Shown here: one piece after another, positions 1-6,644 of the stretch
How the letters are laid out: each line of letters starts with the position of its first letter
Position numbering within the stretch: position 1 is the stretch's first letter
DNA from: Syntrophaceae bacterium UBA2188
GTDB lineage: Bacteria > Desulfobacterota > BSN033 > UBA1163
Assembly: GCA_002327985.1 (NCBI GenBank)
Contig: DCVM01000044.1
Location: forward strand, 1-8,482
Length of the DNA stretch: 8,482 nt
Direction: 5' to 3'
The notes under the pieces: model-generated
What the model was told of the DNA's origin: nothing
The model's database searches: none
The model's input: the letters and a program-made list of their open reading frames with translations, nothing else
Translations under genes and position numbers: made by a program

Positions 1-274
1 TGCATTATTTATGACGCTTTATATAATTGGGGCTGCCGTCGGTAAGGCCGAGCTATCAGAGCAACTGATTGAATCTTACCGAAAGAAGGAAGCCATGGTT
101 AAACAAACCGCCGATGCGTTTCGGAACCGAATTACGATCATCGGAACGGTCTCCCGACGAATAGCACGATTGGCCAAGGATCCCGCTTTGGTCCAGGATG
201 CCGAGATGCTTTATCGGGAAGTAGACTCGCTGGAGTCCCATTTGGAGAGGTTTGAAAAGTATATAGAGATCTAA
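1..274 (+). CDS. C-terminal part of a histidine-kinase-like (DHp-like) protein, 5' end outside window
   Basis: The frame is open from the first complete codon at position 2 through an ATG at 11 to the TAA at 272-274. The ATG has no ribosome binding site visible in the few bases before it, so this is probably the tail of a longer gene. The visible part starts with a short hydrophobic stretch (about residues 1-12), then a charged helical region. A segment reading FRNRITIIGTVSRRI, followed by a helix rich in E, L and R (about residues 60-87), resembles the two-helix dimerisation/phosphoacceptor domain of sensor histidine kinases (RNPLTVIGGFARR-like). The usual phosphoacceptor histidine, three residues before RN, is Asp here (ADAFRN), and the protein stops without an HATPase domain. 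It may therefore be a degenerate or non-catalytic kinase relative, or simply a coiled-coil protein. The family call is inference from motif resemblance. Confidence 0.45.
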   Translation, partial: ALFMTLYIIGAAVGKAELSEQLIESYRKKEAMVKQTADAFRNRITIIGTVSRRIARLAKDPALVQDAEMLYREVDSLESHLERFEKYIEI

Positions 275-403
275 GACTCCTTCCTCATAATCGTCACTTT
301 TAAATCTCCTTCTAAAATGCTATATTTCAAATCGGAAAAAATAAGATAAGGCTCTTTGTTCTCACATCCAATTTATCCAAATCCCTTTACTTAATTGCAT
401 CAG

Positions 404-410
404 AGGAGGT
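404..410 (+). promoter_or_regulatory. Ribosome binding site of pckA
   Basis: AGGAGGT lies 6 nt before the ATG at 417. It is a near-perfect Shine-Dalgarno sequence and fixes the pckA start. The 142-bp gap before pckA (275-416) is AT-rich, but I could not find a convincing -35/-10 pair or a terminator in it. Confidence 0.85.
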
Positions 411-416
411 AACGCT

Positions 417-2024
417 ATGGACTCTGGAGGATACTCCAACCGCTACGGCATTGATCTACATGGGATAAAGAATGTTGGAAGGGTTTTTTGGACCCCTCCC
501 ACTCCTGTGCTCTATGAGGAGATTGTGCGAAGAAGGGAAGGATTCATTTCTCACTTGGGACCGATTGTCGTACGAACGGGACATTATACCGGCCGCTCTC
601 CCAACGACAAGCAAATTGTTCGGGAAGCTTCAAGCGAAGAGAAGATCTGGTGGGGATCCGTCAATGTTCCCATGGAGCCAGCCAAGTTTGATATGCTCCA
701 TTCGAGGTTACTCGCCTATCTACAAGGCAGAGATCTTTTTATTCAGGATTGTTTTGTCGGAGCAGACCCCGCCCACCGGATTCCCATTCGCATCATCACG
801 GAATATGCATGGCATAGCCTCTTTGCCAGAAACATGTTTATCCAGATCAAAGAGAGAAGCCAGCTGATCAATCATATCCCACAGTTCACGGTTATCAACA
901 CACCCAGATTTCATGCCCTCCCTGAGCTCGATGGAACCAATTCAGAAGCATACATCATCGTCAATTTCGGCAAGAAACTGATCTTGATCGGCGGAACCAG
1001 TTATGCTGGAGAGATTAAGAAGTCCATCTTCACCCTACTCAACTACCTTTATCCGCAGAAAAAAATTTTGTCGATGCATTGTTCAGCCAATGTGGGTGCA
1101 AAGGGAGATGTCGCCATCTTTTTTGGCCTTTCGGGAACTGGAAAAACCACGCTTTCTGCCGACCCCGATAGACGGTTGATCGGAGATGATGAGCACGGTT
1201 GGAGTGATGAAGGGATCTTCAATGCTGAGGGCGGCTGTTACGCCAAGGTGATCAACCTTTCGAAGGAGGCAGAGCCCCAGATCTATGAGTGTACGCGACG
1301 GTTCGGAACAATCCTCGAAAATGTTGCCATTGATGTCGAAACCAGGCGTATTGACTTAAACAACGCCTCTTTGACTGAAAACACACGCGCGGGATACCCG
1401 ATCAGCCATATTGAGAATGCCATCCGATCAGGGATGGGAGATCACCCAAGCAAAATCATCATGCTCACTTACGACGCTTTTGGGGTTCTTCCCCCAGTGG
1501 CAAAATTGACTTCCGAGCAAGCCATGTATCACTTCCTGACAGGTTATACCGCCAAGGTTGCCGGCACAGAGAGGGAAACGGGAGGGAAGCCTGAAAGCAC
1601 CTTTAGCACCTGCTTCGGAGCCCCCTTCATGGCCCTCCCTCCAGCAGTCTATGCAACACTGCTGAGAGATAAGATCGATAAACACAAGGTTAATTGCTGG
1701 CTGGTCAATACGGGGTTAAGCGGGGGCTCGTTTGGGGTTGGAGAGCGGATTAAGATTGCCCACACTCGGGCCATGATCGGAGCAATTTTGAATAATTCCT
1801 TGAGCAACGTACCCACCCGGCTGGACCCGATTTTTAACCTTCACGTTCCCGTATCGTGCGAAGGAATATCTCATGAAATATTAAACCCCAGAAACACTTG
1901 GACGAATCCAAGTGACTACGACAAGGTTGCGCTGGACCTGGCGTCCAAATTCAGCAAGAACTTTGAGAAATTTGCACCGGACGTTTCCCATGAGGTTCGG
2001 GAGGCCGGCCCAAGGGCAAGATAA
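417..2024 (+). CDS. pckA: Phosphoenolpyruvate carboxykinase (ATP)
   Basis: This cytosolic enzyme interconverts oxaloacetate plus ATP with PEP, CO2 and ADP. It is the entry step of gluconeogenesis and can run the other way for anaplerosis. The 535-residue product has the full family length. Visible motifs are the substrate-binding TGRSPNDK (58-65, Arg60), SYAGEIKK (195-202, with the metal/substrate Tyr196 and Lys202), MHCSANVG (220-227, His221), the P-loop GLSGTGKTT (237-245) and the kinase-2 metal site IGDDEHGW (255-262, Asp257/Asp258). ENTRAGYP (321-328, Arg324) and the adenine-side segment NTGLSGGSFGVGERI (431-445) follow. All catalytic residues I know for the E. coli-type enzyme have counterparts. 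The start is set by AGGAGGT six bases upstream. It appears to be a single-gene unit: the preceding gene ends 142 bp upstream, and a hairpin-rich repeat begins 45 bp after its stop. The last few residues (GPRAR) are low-complexity and not conserved. Confidence 0.97.
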   Translation: MDSGGYSNRYGIDLHGIKNVGRVFWTPPTPVLYEEIVRRREGFISHLGPIVVRTGHYTGRSPNDKQIVREASSEEKIWWGSVNVPMEPAKFDMLHSRLLAYLQGRDLFIQDCFVGADPAHRIPIRIITEYAWHSLFARNMFIQIKERSQLINHIPQFTVINTPRFHALPELDGTNSEAYIIVNFGKKLILIGGTSYAGEIKKSIFTLLNYLYPQKKILSMHCSANVGAKGDVAIFFGLSGTGKTTLSADPDRRLIGDDEHGWSDEGIFNAEGGCYAKVINLSKEAEPQIYECTRRFGTILENVAIDVETRRIDLNNASLTENTRAGYPISHIENAIRSGMGDHPSKIIMLTYDAFGVLPPVAKLTSEQAMYHFLTGYTAKVAGTERETGGKPESTFSTCFGAPFMALPPAVYATLLRDKIDKHKVNCWLVNTGLSGGSFGVGERIKIAHTRAMIGAILNNSLSNVPTRLDPIFNLHVPVSCEGISHEILNPRNTWTNPSDYDKVALDLASKFSKNFEKFAPDVSHEVREAGPRAR

Positions 2025-2043
2025 AACAGAGATAAACAGAGAT
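2024..2043 (+). repeat. 10-bp tandem duplication overlapping the pckA stop
   Basis: AAACAGAGAT occurs twice back to back, at 2024-2033 and 2034-2043. The first copy includes the last base of the pckA TAA codon. It is probably a minor slippage product; no function is apparent. Confidence 0.6.
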
Positions 2044-2069
2044 CCTAAGTTGAAACTTTTATCGGTGGA

Positions 2070-2263
2070 AGTGAACTACCCCGCAGCAAGCTGCGGGGCA
2101 TCAAATTCTCTAAAAAACTTTCCTCCCCCTTGATGGGGGAGGATTAAGGTGGGGGTGATGATAAGATCATTTCCCCCTCACCCTAACCCTCTCCCCCCAG
2201 GGGAGAGGGAGGCCATTCATCCCCCCAGCAGAGCTGAGGGGTATTCTGGCATATTTTTATAAA
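2070..2263. repeat. 194-bp hairpin-rich direct repeat, copy 1
   Basis: This stretch is identical, base for base as far as I can read, to 2582-2775 (offset 512). It is almost wholly built of inverted repeats. Stem 1 is 2079-2087 with 2090-2098 (9 bp, drawn around CCCCGCAGC). Stem 2 is 2122-2129 with 2135-2142 (8 bp, CCTCCCCC). Stem 3 is imperfect, 2144-2155 with 2174-2186, with one mismatch and one bulge. Stem 4 is 2187-2196 with 2200-2209 (10 bp, CCCTCTCCCC). Stem 5 is 2221-2229 with 2233-2241, with one mismatch. The stems are strand-biased in C and G content. There is no coding frame with recognisable protein content and no U-tract, so it is not an ordinary terminator. It most resembles a REP/MITE-like interspersed element; the family is inference. 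It begins 45 bp after pckA and could protect the 3' end of that mRNA. Confidence 0.85.
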
Positions 2264-2342
2264 ACGGTGTCAAATCCTTTATCAGGTAAGCCAGCCCCAA
2301 AATCTAAGTTAGAAGTTACGTCCAATAGTATGGAAGCCGGGT

Positions 2343-2419
2343 GAAATAGAAGAAGAGTATTTTGCAAGGATCGAGTTTGAAAAGAGGAAGATAAGAAAAG
2401 ACTGAAGGAACTTCATCAC
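2343..2419 (+). pseudogene. Frame-shifted 5' remnant of the zinc-ribbon gene
   Basis: Read in one frame, 2343-2396 gives EIEEEYFARIEFEKRKIR before a TGA at 2403-2405. Read in the frame of the downstream zinc-ribbon protein, 2393-2419 gives KKRLKELHH directly ahead of its Met. From memory, proteins with this type of zinc ribbon often carry a charged N-terminal helix with an EEYFAR.EFE motif and a later RLKELH just before the first CPxC. The two pieces therefore look like one ancestral N-terminus, broken by a small deletion plus frame change near 2391-2400. No start codon remains in the first frame, which is open only back to the TAG at 2310-2312. The joining of the two pieces is inference. Confidence 0.5.
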
Positions 2420-2659
2420 ATGAGATGTCCGGAGTGTGGAATGGAACTTATAGAGATTGATTATAAAGGGATTAAGGTGGATGAGTGCTCTAAATGTGAA
2501 GGGGTTTGGCTTGATGCCGGAGAACTTGAGGCCATCTCAAGGTTTGAGAAAACCAGTCTCGATAAATTGTTTAGCGTGTTTAGTGAACTACCCCGCAGCA
2601 AGCTGCGGGGCATCAAATTCTCTAAAAAACTTTCCTCCCCCTTGATGGGGGAGGATTAA
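2420..2659 (+). CDS. Small TFIIB-type zinc-ribbon protein, 3' end rewritten by a repeat
   Basis: The 79-residue product begins with a C4 zinc ribbon: Cys3 and Cys6 (CPEC), Cys23 and Cys26 (CSKC), then GVWLDAGELEAI. This is the hallmark of the zf-TFIIB/zinc-finger family, whose biochemical role is unknown. Native-looking sequence runs to LDKLFSVF (residue 54). Residues 55-79 are encoded entirely by the second 194-bp repeat, which begins exactly at codon 55 (2582), and the TAA is also inside the repeat. The ATG at 2420 has a fair AAGGA nine bases upstream, but sequence just before it still encodes a family-like RLKELHH, so this start may be secondary, arising after damage to the 5' end. The ribbon itself is intact, so a short functional product is possible. 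Equally it may be a decaying gene. Confidence 0.65.
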   Translation: MRCPECGMELIEIDYKGIKVDECSKCEGVWLDAGELEAISRFEKTSLDKLFSVFSELPRSKLRGIKFSKKLSSPLMGED

Positions 2660-2775
2660 GGTGGGGGTGATGATAAGATCATTTCCCCCTCACCCTAACC
2701 CTCTCCCCCCAGGGGAGAGGGAGGCCATTCATCCCCCCAGCAGAGCTGAGGGGTATTCTGGCATATTTTTATAAA
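2582..2775. repeat. 194-bp hairpin-rich direct repeat, copy 2
   Basis: This is a perfect copy of 2070-2263 in the same orientation, with the same five stems: 2591-2610, 2634-2654, 2656-2698, 2699-2721 and 2733-2753. Its left end lies inside the zinc-ribbon reading frame, supplying the last 25 codons and the stop. Its right end is 25 bp before the ATG of the Ca2+-ATPase, so its stems would sit in that gene's 5' leader if transcription starts upstream. The flanking bases differ from those of copy 1 (left GGTGGA versus GTGTTT; right ACGG versus TAAA), and I found no clear target-site duplication around either copy. Confidence 0.85.
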
Positions 2776-2785
2776 TAAAGGCAAT

Positions 2786-2791
2786 GGAGAG
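2786..2791 (+). promoter_or_regulatory. Ribosome binding site of the Ca2+-ATPase gene
   Basis: GGAGAG lies nine bases before the ATG at 2801, in the short unique stretch between the repeat and the gene. It supports that start. The ATG at 2784 is out of frame. Confidence 0.6.
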
Positions 2792-2800
2792 AATTGTGAC

Positions 2801-5473
2801 ATGGGCAATGGGTACCGCCTGAATATCGATGAAGTGCTTTTGCAATTCAATAGCACTGCTGACCGTGGTCTGAGCAAAGCCGAGGCATCCCGCCGCCTAA
2901 TGGAGCACGGTCCTAACGAGCTGCAGGCCGTCCGTCGGATCTCGCCGTGGGCCATTCTGTTTGAGCAATTCAAGAACATTTTGATCCTCATCTTGCTCAT
3001 CGCGGTTGTCCTTTCGGCCTTCCTCGGTCACAGCATCGAGGCCATCGCCATTGCCGTTATTTTGCTATTTGCAGTGGTCTTGGGATTTGTGCAGGAATAC
3101 CGCGCTGAGCGCGCCATCGAGGCATTGAAACGGATGGCGGCACCGACAGCTACCGTGATCCGGGACGGAGAAGAAATGGACATGCCAGCGAGAGATCTGG
3201 TTCCGGGTGACATCATTCTTATCCGGGCAGGTGATCGCATCCCAGCGGATGCAAGACTGATTGAAGCGGTCAACCTCCAGATCGAGGAAGCCTCCCTCAC
3301 CGGTGAGTCAGTTCCGGCGGAAAAGAACACCCAACCACTTCCCAACATCGAATTGGCAGTGGGCGATCGTAAAAACATGGTCTATGCTGGCACCGTTGCC
3401 ACTTATGGCCGGGGCCGTGGGCTTGTCGTTGATACGGGAATGCAAACCGAATTCGGCAAGATCGCTCAATTGCTGCAGACTGTCGAAACCGGTAAGACCC
3501 CGCTTCAGGAAAACCTCGATAAAGTCGGCCGTCTTCTCGCCCGTGTCGGTATCGCAGTCGTGGTGTTAATCGTTGGCCTGGGTCTCTTCCGGGGCCAGCC
3601 TTTCTTGGAGATCCTCATCTTTGGTATCGCTCTGGCCGTGGCCATAGTTCCGGAAGCGTTGCCCGCTGTTGTCACCATCTCCCTCGCGATCGGTGTACAG
3701 AGAATGGTTAAGCGTAACGCACTCATCCGTCGTCTTTCAGCCGTTGAGACTCTCGGCAGCACATCTGTTATCTGTTCAGACAAGACAGGAACACTCACGA
3801 AAGACGAGATGACCATCCGCAAAATCTTCGCAGCCGGCCAGATGCTGGAAGTCTCTGGAGCAGGTTATGACCCCCACGGAGAGTTTTCACGGAATGGTTC
3901 TATTGTCGAAATATCTCCAGCACTCATGGCGGTACTTCGTGCCGCCATGCTGGCTTCCGATGCACGCCTGGTCCAAAATAGTGAAAGCGGTCAATGGCAC
4001 ATCAAAGGTGACCCCACGGAAGGAGCACTCATTGTGGCTGCCGCAAAAGCCGGTCTGGACAAGAATGAACTGGACAACCAGTTTCCGCGCGTTCACGAAA
4101 TTCCATTTACTTCTGAAACAAAACGCATGACCACACTCCATACTACCCCTGACGGTCCAGTCGCCTATTCCAAAGGTGCACCCGAGGTCATTCTCGATTC
4201 ATGCACCCATCAGTTGACTGAAACCGGTGAAACGCCACTCAAACAGGCTGAAAAGGAGGCCATTCTGGAGACGGGGCGTCAAATAGCAAGTAACGCTCTG
4301 CGTGTTTTAGCTTTGGCCTGCAAATCGAATGCTGGTCTGGAAAACGCAGAACAGGGGATGGTCTTTTTGGGATTGGTGGGGATGATTGACCCACCCCGCC
4401 CGGAGGCTAAATCAGCGGTTCAGACAAGCGAGCAGGCGGGCGTCAAGGCCGTGATGATCACTGGCGATCATCCTCTCACTGCCCAGGCCATCGCCAGAGA
4501 ATTGGGTATCCTCAAGGAGGGCCGTGTCGTCACCGGCATGGAACTGGAGGCGATGAGTGAGGTCGAGTTCGAGCGCGAGGTGGAGAATATCGAAGTCTAT
4601 GCCCGCGTCTCCCCGGCGCACAAGCTCCGCGTGGTGACTGCCCTGCAAAAGAAAGGTCATGTTGTCGCGATGACGGGAGATGGTGTGAACGATGCCCCTG
4701 CGCTCAAAAAGGCTGATATTGGAATTGCCATGGGGATCACTGGAACAGACGTGACCAAAGAAGCCGCTGCCATGACTCTTACCGATGACAATTTTGCCTC
4801 CATTGTTGCAGCCGTGGAGGAAGGGCGAGGGGTCTTCGGCAATATCAAGAAATACCTGATGTACTTGCTCTCATCCAACATCGGCGAAATCGTCCTGATG
4901 ATGGGGGCCTCGCTACTCGGCCTTCCTTTGCCCCTCAGCGCGGTCCAGATCTTATACGTTAACCTGGCCACGGATGGCCTTCCAGCCCTGGCCCTTGCCG
5001 TGGACCCTTTCGAAACGGACCTGATGCGGCGGAAACCACGAAACCCACGCACCGGCATTTTCACCCGCCCGGTGGTGATCCTGATGGTGGTGGGTGGTTT
5101 GTGGTCGGCAACCATTAATTTTGGGCTATTCGCCTGGGCGCTGAACTCCGGTCGAAGTATCGAAGAAGCAATGACGATGACCTTCGTCTCTTTGGTGCTG
5201 ATCCAGTTTTTCAAAGCTTATAATTACCGTTCCGACCGGAACTCCGTGTTGGTGCGTCCGTTTTCGAATCGGTGGCTTAATCTTGCCATCCTGTGGGAGT
5301 TGATCCTTTTGGCTTTGATCATTTATCTGCCTCTTCTGCGCGTTCCCTTTGGTACCTTCAGTCTACCACTCGTAGATTGGATTATTATTGTGGGTCTCGC
5401 CTTGACGGTCTCACCGGTGCTGGAGCTGGCCAAGTGGATGGAAAGGCGCGGATGGTTTGGGAAGTTGATCTGA
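2801..5473 (+). CDS. P2A-type cation (Ca2+)-transporting P-type ATPase
   Basis: This membrane pump uses ATP to export Ca2+ (possibly also Mn2+). At 890 residues it is full-length. Domains in order: N-terminal cation-ATPase segment (about 8-45); TM1-2 (about 58-98); actuator domain with TGES (167-170); TM3-4 (about 248-295) with PEALP (284-288), whose Glu285 matches SERCA Glu309; phosphorylation site DKTGT with Asp327; nucleotide-binding domain with KGAPE (458-462); TGD (554-556) and the hinge TGDGVNDAP (625-633); then six C-terminal TM segments. The Ca2+ ligands of TM5-6 are kept: Asn693 and Glu696 (SNIGE), Asn721, Thr724 and Asp725 (NLATDG). The TM8 position of SERCA Glu908 appears to be Gln802, so a single Ca2+ site is likely, as in many bacterial relatives (inference). 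By eye the gene is richer in G+C than the antiporter after it. It follows a repeat by 25 bp and precedes a Ca2+ antiporter gene. Ca2+ rather than Na+/K+ specificity rests on these ligands and the neighbour. Confidence 0.93.
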   Translation: MGNGYRLNIDEVLLQFNSTADRGLSKAEASRRLMEHGPNELQAVRRISPWAILFEQFKNILILILLIAVVLSAFLGHSIEAIAIAVILLFAVVLGFVQEYRAERAIEALKRMAAPTATVIRDGEEMDMPARDLVPGDIILIRAGDRIPADARLIEAVNLQIEEASLTGESVPAEKNTQPLPNIELAVGDRKNMVYAGTVATYGRGRGLVVDTGMQTEFGKIAQLLQTVETGKTPLQENLDKVGRLLARVGIAVVVLIVGLGLFRGQPFLEILIFGIALAVAIVPEALPAVVTISLAIGVQRMVKRNALIRRLSAVETLGSTSVICSDKTGTLTKDEMTIRKIFAAGQMLEVSGAGYDPHGEFSRNGSIVEISPALMAVLRAAMLASDARLVQNSESGQWHIKGDPTEGALIVAAAKAGLDKNELDNQFPRVHEIPFTSETKRMTTLHTTPDGPVAYSKGAPEVILDSCTHQLTETGETPLKQAEKEAILETGRQIASNALRVLALACKSNAGLENAEQGMVFLGLVGMIDPPRPEAKSAVQTSEQAGVKAVMITGDHPLTAQAIARELGILKEGRVVTGMELEAMSEVEFEREVENIEVYARVSPAHKLRVVTALQKKGHVVAMTGDGVNDAPALKKADIGIAMGITGTDVTKEAAAMTLTDDNFASIVAAVEEGRGVFGNIKKYLMYLLSSNIGEIVLMMGASLLGLPLPLSAVQILYVNLATDGLPALALAVDPFETDLMRRKPRNPRTGIFTRPVVILMVVGGLWSATINFGLFAWALNSGRSIEEAMTMTFVSLVLIQFFKAYNYRSDRNSVLVRPFSNRWLNLAILWELILLALIIYLPLLRVPFGTFSLPLVDWIIIVGLALTVSPVLELAKWMERRGWFGKLI

Positions 5474-5567
5474 GCCAAATGCTCCTCGCAACGATACTCA
5501 GGGAGTCTGCTTTGGATTTTTCATGACGAACAGGAGGAAGCAGCCTCGTAACTTGAACACGATTAGG

Positions 5568-5573
5568 GTGAGG
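5568..5573 (+). promoter_or_regulatory. Ribosome binding site of the antiporter gene
   Basis: GTGAGG lies five bases before the ATG at 5579. A second ATG follows at 5582 and could also serve. The 105-bp spacer after the ATPase (5474-5578) shows no obvious terminator, so read-through from the ATPase gene is possible. Confidence 0.5.
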
Positions 5574-5578
5574 TTTTA

Positions 5579-6580
5579 ATGATGATTCTATGGGTTGGAT
5601 TAATACTTTGCACATCGGTGATTGTTTATGCAGGCACAAGGCTTTCGAAGTACGGTGATATTATTGCTGAAAAGACAGGACTGGGAGGAACATGGATAGG
5701 CGTCGTGCTTCTGGCATCGGTGACTTCGCTTCCAGAACTTGTAACAGGAATAAGCTCTGTCACCTATGCGGGGGTTCCTGATATAGCCATTGGTAATGTG
5801 ATTGGAGCTTGCGTTTTTAACATGCTTATTCTTGCTATTCTTGATGCTATTTATCGCCCCATGCCCGTATTATCAAAAGCACTTCAAGGGAATATTCTAT
5901 CTGCTGGATTTGGAATCTTTCTTCTCAGCTCGGTTGCTATTAGTTTGGTCTTGGGTAATCGCATTTTCCCATTGGGCTGGATTGGGCTTTATACTCCATT
6001 ACTTGTGTTGATCTATTTATTCGCTATGAAATTGGTTTATCTGTACGAGAGAAAACAGGTTTCTGTATTTATCAAGGAAATGGCAGTTGAACTCAAGTAT
6101 GAAGACATTTCAGTGAAAACGGCTATTCTGAAGTTTAGTATCAACGCTGTTTTTGTTATCGTTGCTTCTGTCTTTTTGCCGAAGGTAGGTGAAGGCATTG
6201 CAGAATCTACGGGTTTGGGACAGACCTTTGTGGGCAGTATCTTTATCGCAATAGTCACAACTATCCCAGAAGTGGTCGTTTCTATAGCTGCAGTAAGAAT
6301 TGGCGCTATAGACCTTGCAATGGGTAATCTATTCGGAAGCAATATTTTTAACCTCTTTATCCTTGCTATAGATGACTTCTTTTTTATCAAAGGTCCTATT
6401 CTTTCGTTTGTTAATCAGAATCATATCATCTCTACCCTATTTGCCATCGCTATGACATCCACTGCAATTATTGGTTTAACTTATCGTGCTGAGAAAAGAA
6501 CATTGTTTCTGGCTTTGGATTCTATAGTGATCATGCTGCTCTATTTAGCTAACTTGATGTCTCTATATATGCTGAAATAG
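5579..6580 (+). CDS. Ca2+/cation antiporter (CaCA family, sodium/calcium exchanger-like)
   Basis: This is an inner-membrane exchanger expected to expel Ca2+ in return for Na+ or H+. The 333-residue protein has about ten membrane segments in two homologous halves of five (about 2-153 and 185-330), joined by a charged cytoplasmic loop (154-184). Each half carries an alpha repeat. Alpha-1 is VTSLPEL (48-54, Glu53) then GNVIGACVFN (72-81). Alpha-2 is VTTIPEV (226-232, Glu231) then GNLFGSNIFN (249-258). The two glutamates are the expected Ca2+ ligands. The halves also share the lead-in TGLGxTxxG (33-41 and 211-219), a clear internal duplication. In alpha-1 the usual GS(N)IFN is GACVFN, so a conserved Ser is Ala; alpha-2 is canonical. 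Total length is typical. Position after a P2A Ca2+-ATPase on the same strand supports a calcium role. The choice between Na+ and H+ as counter-ion cannot be read from sequence alone. The gene is visibly more AT-rich than the ATPase. Confidence 0.9.
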   Translation: MMILWVGLILCTSVIVYAGTRLSKYGDIIAEKTGLGGTWIGVVLLASVTSLPELVTGISSVTYAGVPDIAIGNVIGACVFNMLILAILDAIYRPMPVLSKALQGNILSAGFGIFLLSSVAISLVLGNRIFPLGWIGLYTPLLVLIYLFAMKLVYLYERKQVSVFIKEMAVELKYEDISVKTAILKFSINAVFVIVASVFLPKVGEGIAESTGLGQTFVGSIFIAIVTTIPEVVVSIAAVRIGAIDLAMGNLFGSNIFNLFILAIDDFFFIKGPILSFVNQNHIISTLFAIAMTSTAIIGLTYRAEKRTLFLALDSIVIMLLYLANLMSLYMLK

Positions 6581-6584
6581 TGTA

Positions 6585-6607
6585 GGGATTGTTTCCCGAA
6601 CAGTCCC
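6585..6607. other. Stem-loop just after the antiporter stop
   Basis: GGGATTGTT (6585-6593) can pair with AACAGTCCC (6599-6607) across a 5-nt loop, giving nine pairs of which one is G-U. It begins 4 nt after the antiporter stop codon. An A-run rather than a T-run follows on the + strand, so it is not a standard intrinsic terminator, although it could stabilise the mRNA end. Confidence 0.4.
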
Positions 6608-6644
6608 AAAAATTAACCAGAACATTCTCAAAGGCCTCAAGGGA

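Noticed and set aside
275..416. Sigma-70 promoter for pckA
   Set aside because: The region is AT-rich with several TATA-like hexamers, but none has a -35 partner at acceptable spacing.
1912..2133. A 73-codon + strand open frame overlapping the pckA 3' end and the first repeat
   Set aside because: It is an out-of-frame reading of pckA running into the repeat, with no ribosome binding site or family signature.
2070..2775. Possible CRISPR array
   Set aside because: There are only two copies, each 194 bp, separated by 318 bp containing coding-like sequence; no cas genes are in the window.
2060..2790. Target-site duplications at the repeat ends
   Set aside because: The bases flanking the two copies do not match convincingly on either side, so no insertion mechanism can be inferred.
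4657..5214. A 185-codon open frame on the - strand
   Set aside because: It lies wholly within the ATPase coding sequence, has a Ser/Thr/Arg/Pro-rich composition typical of antisense frames, and shows no motifs or ribosome binding site.
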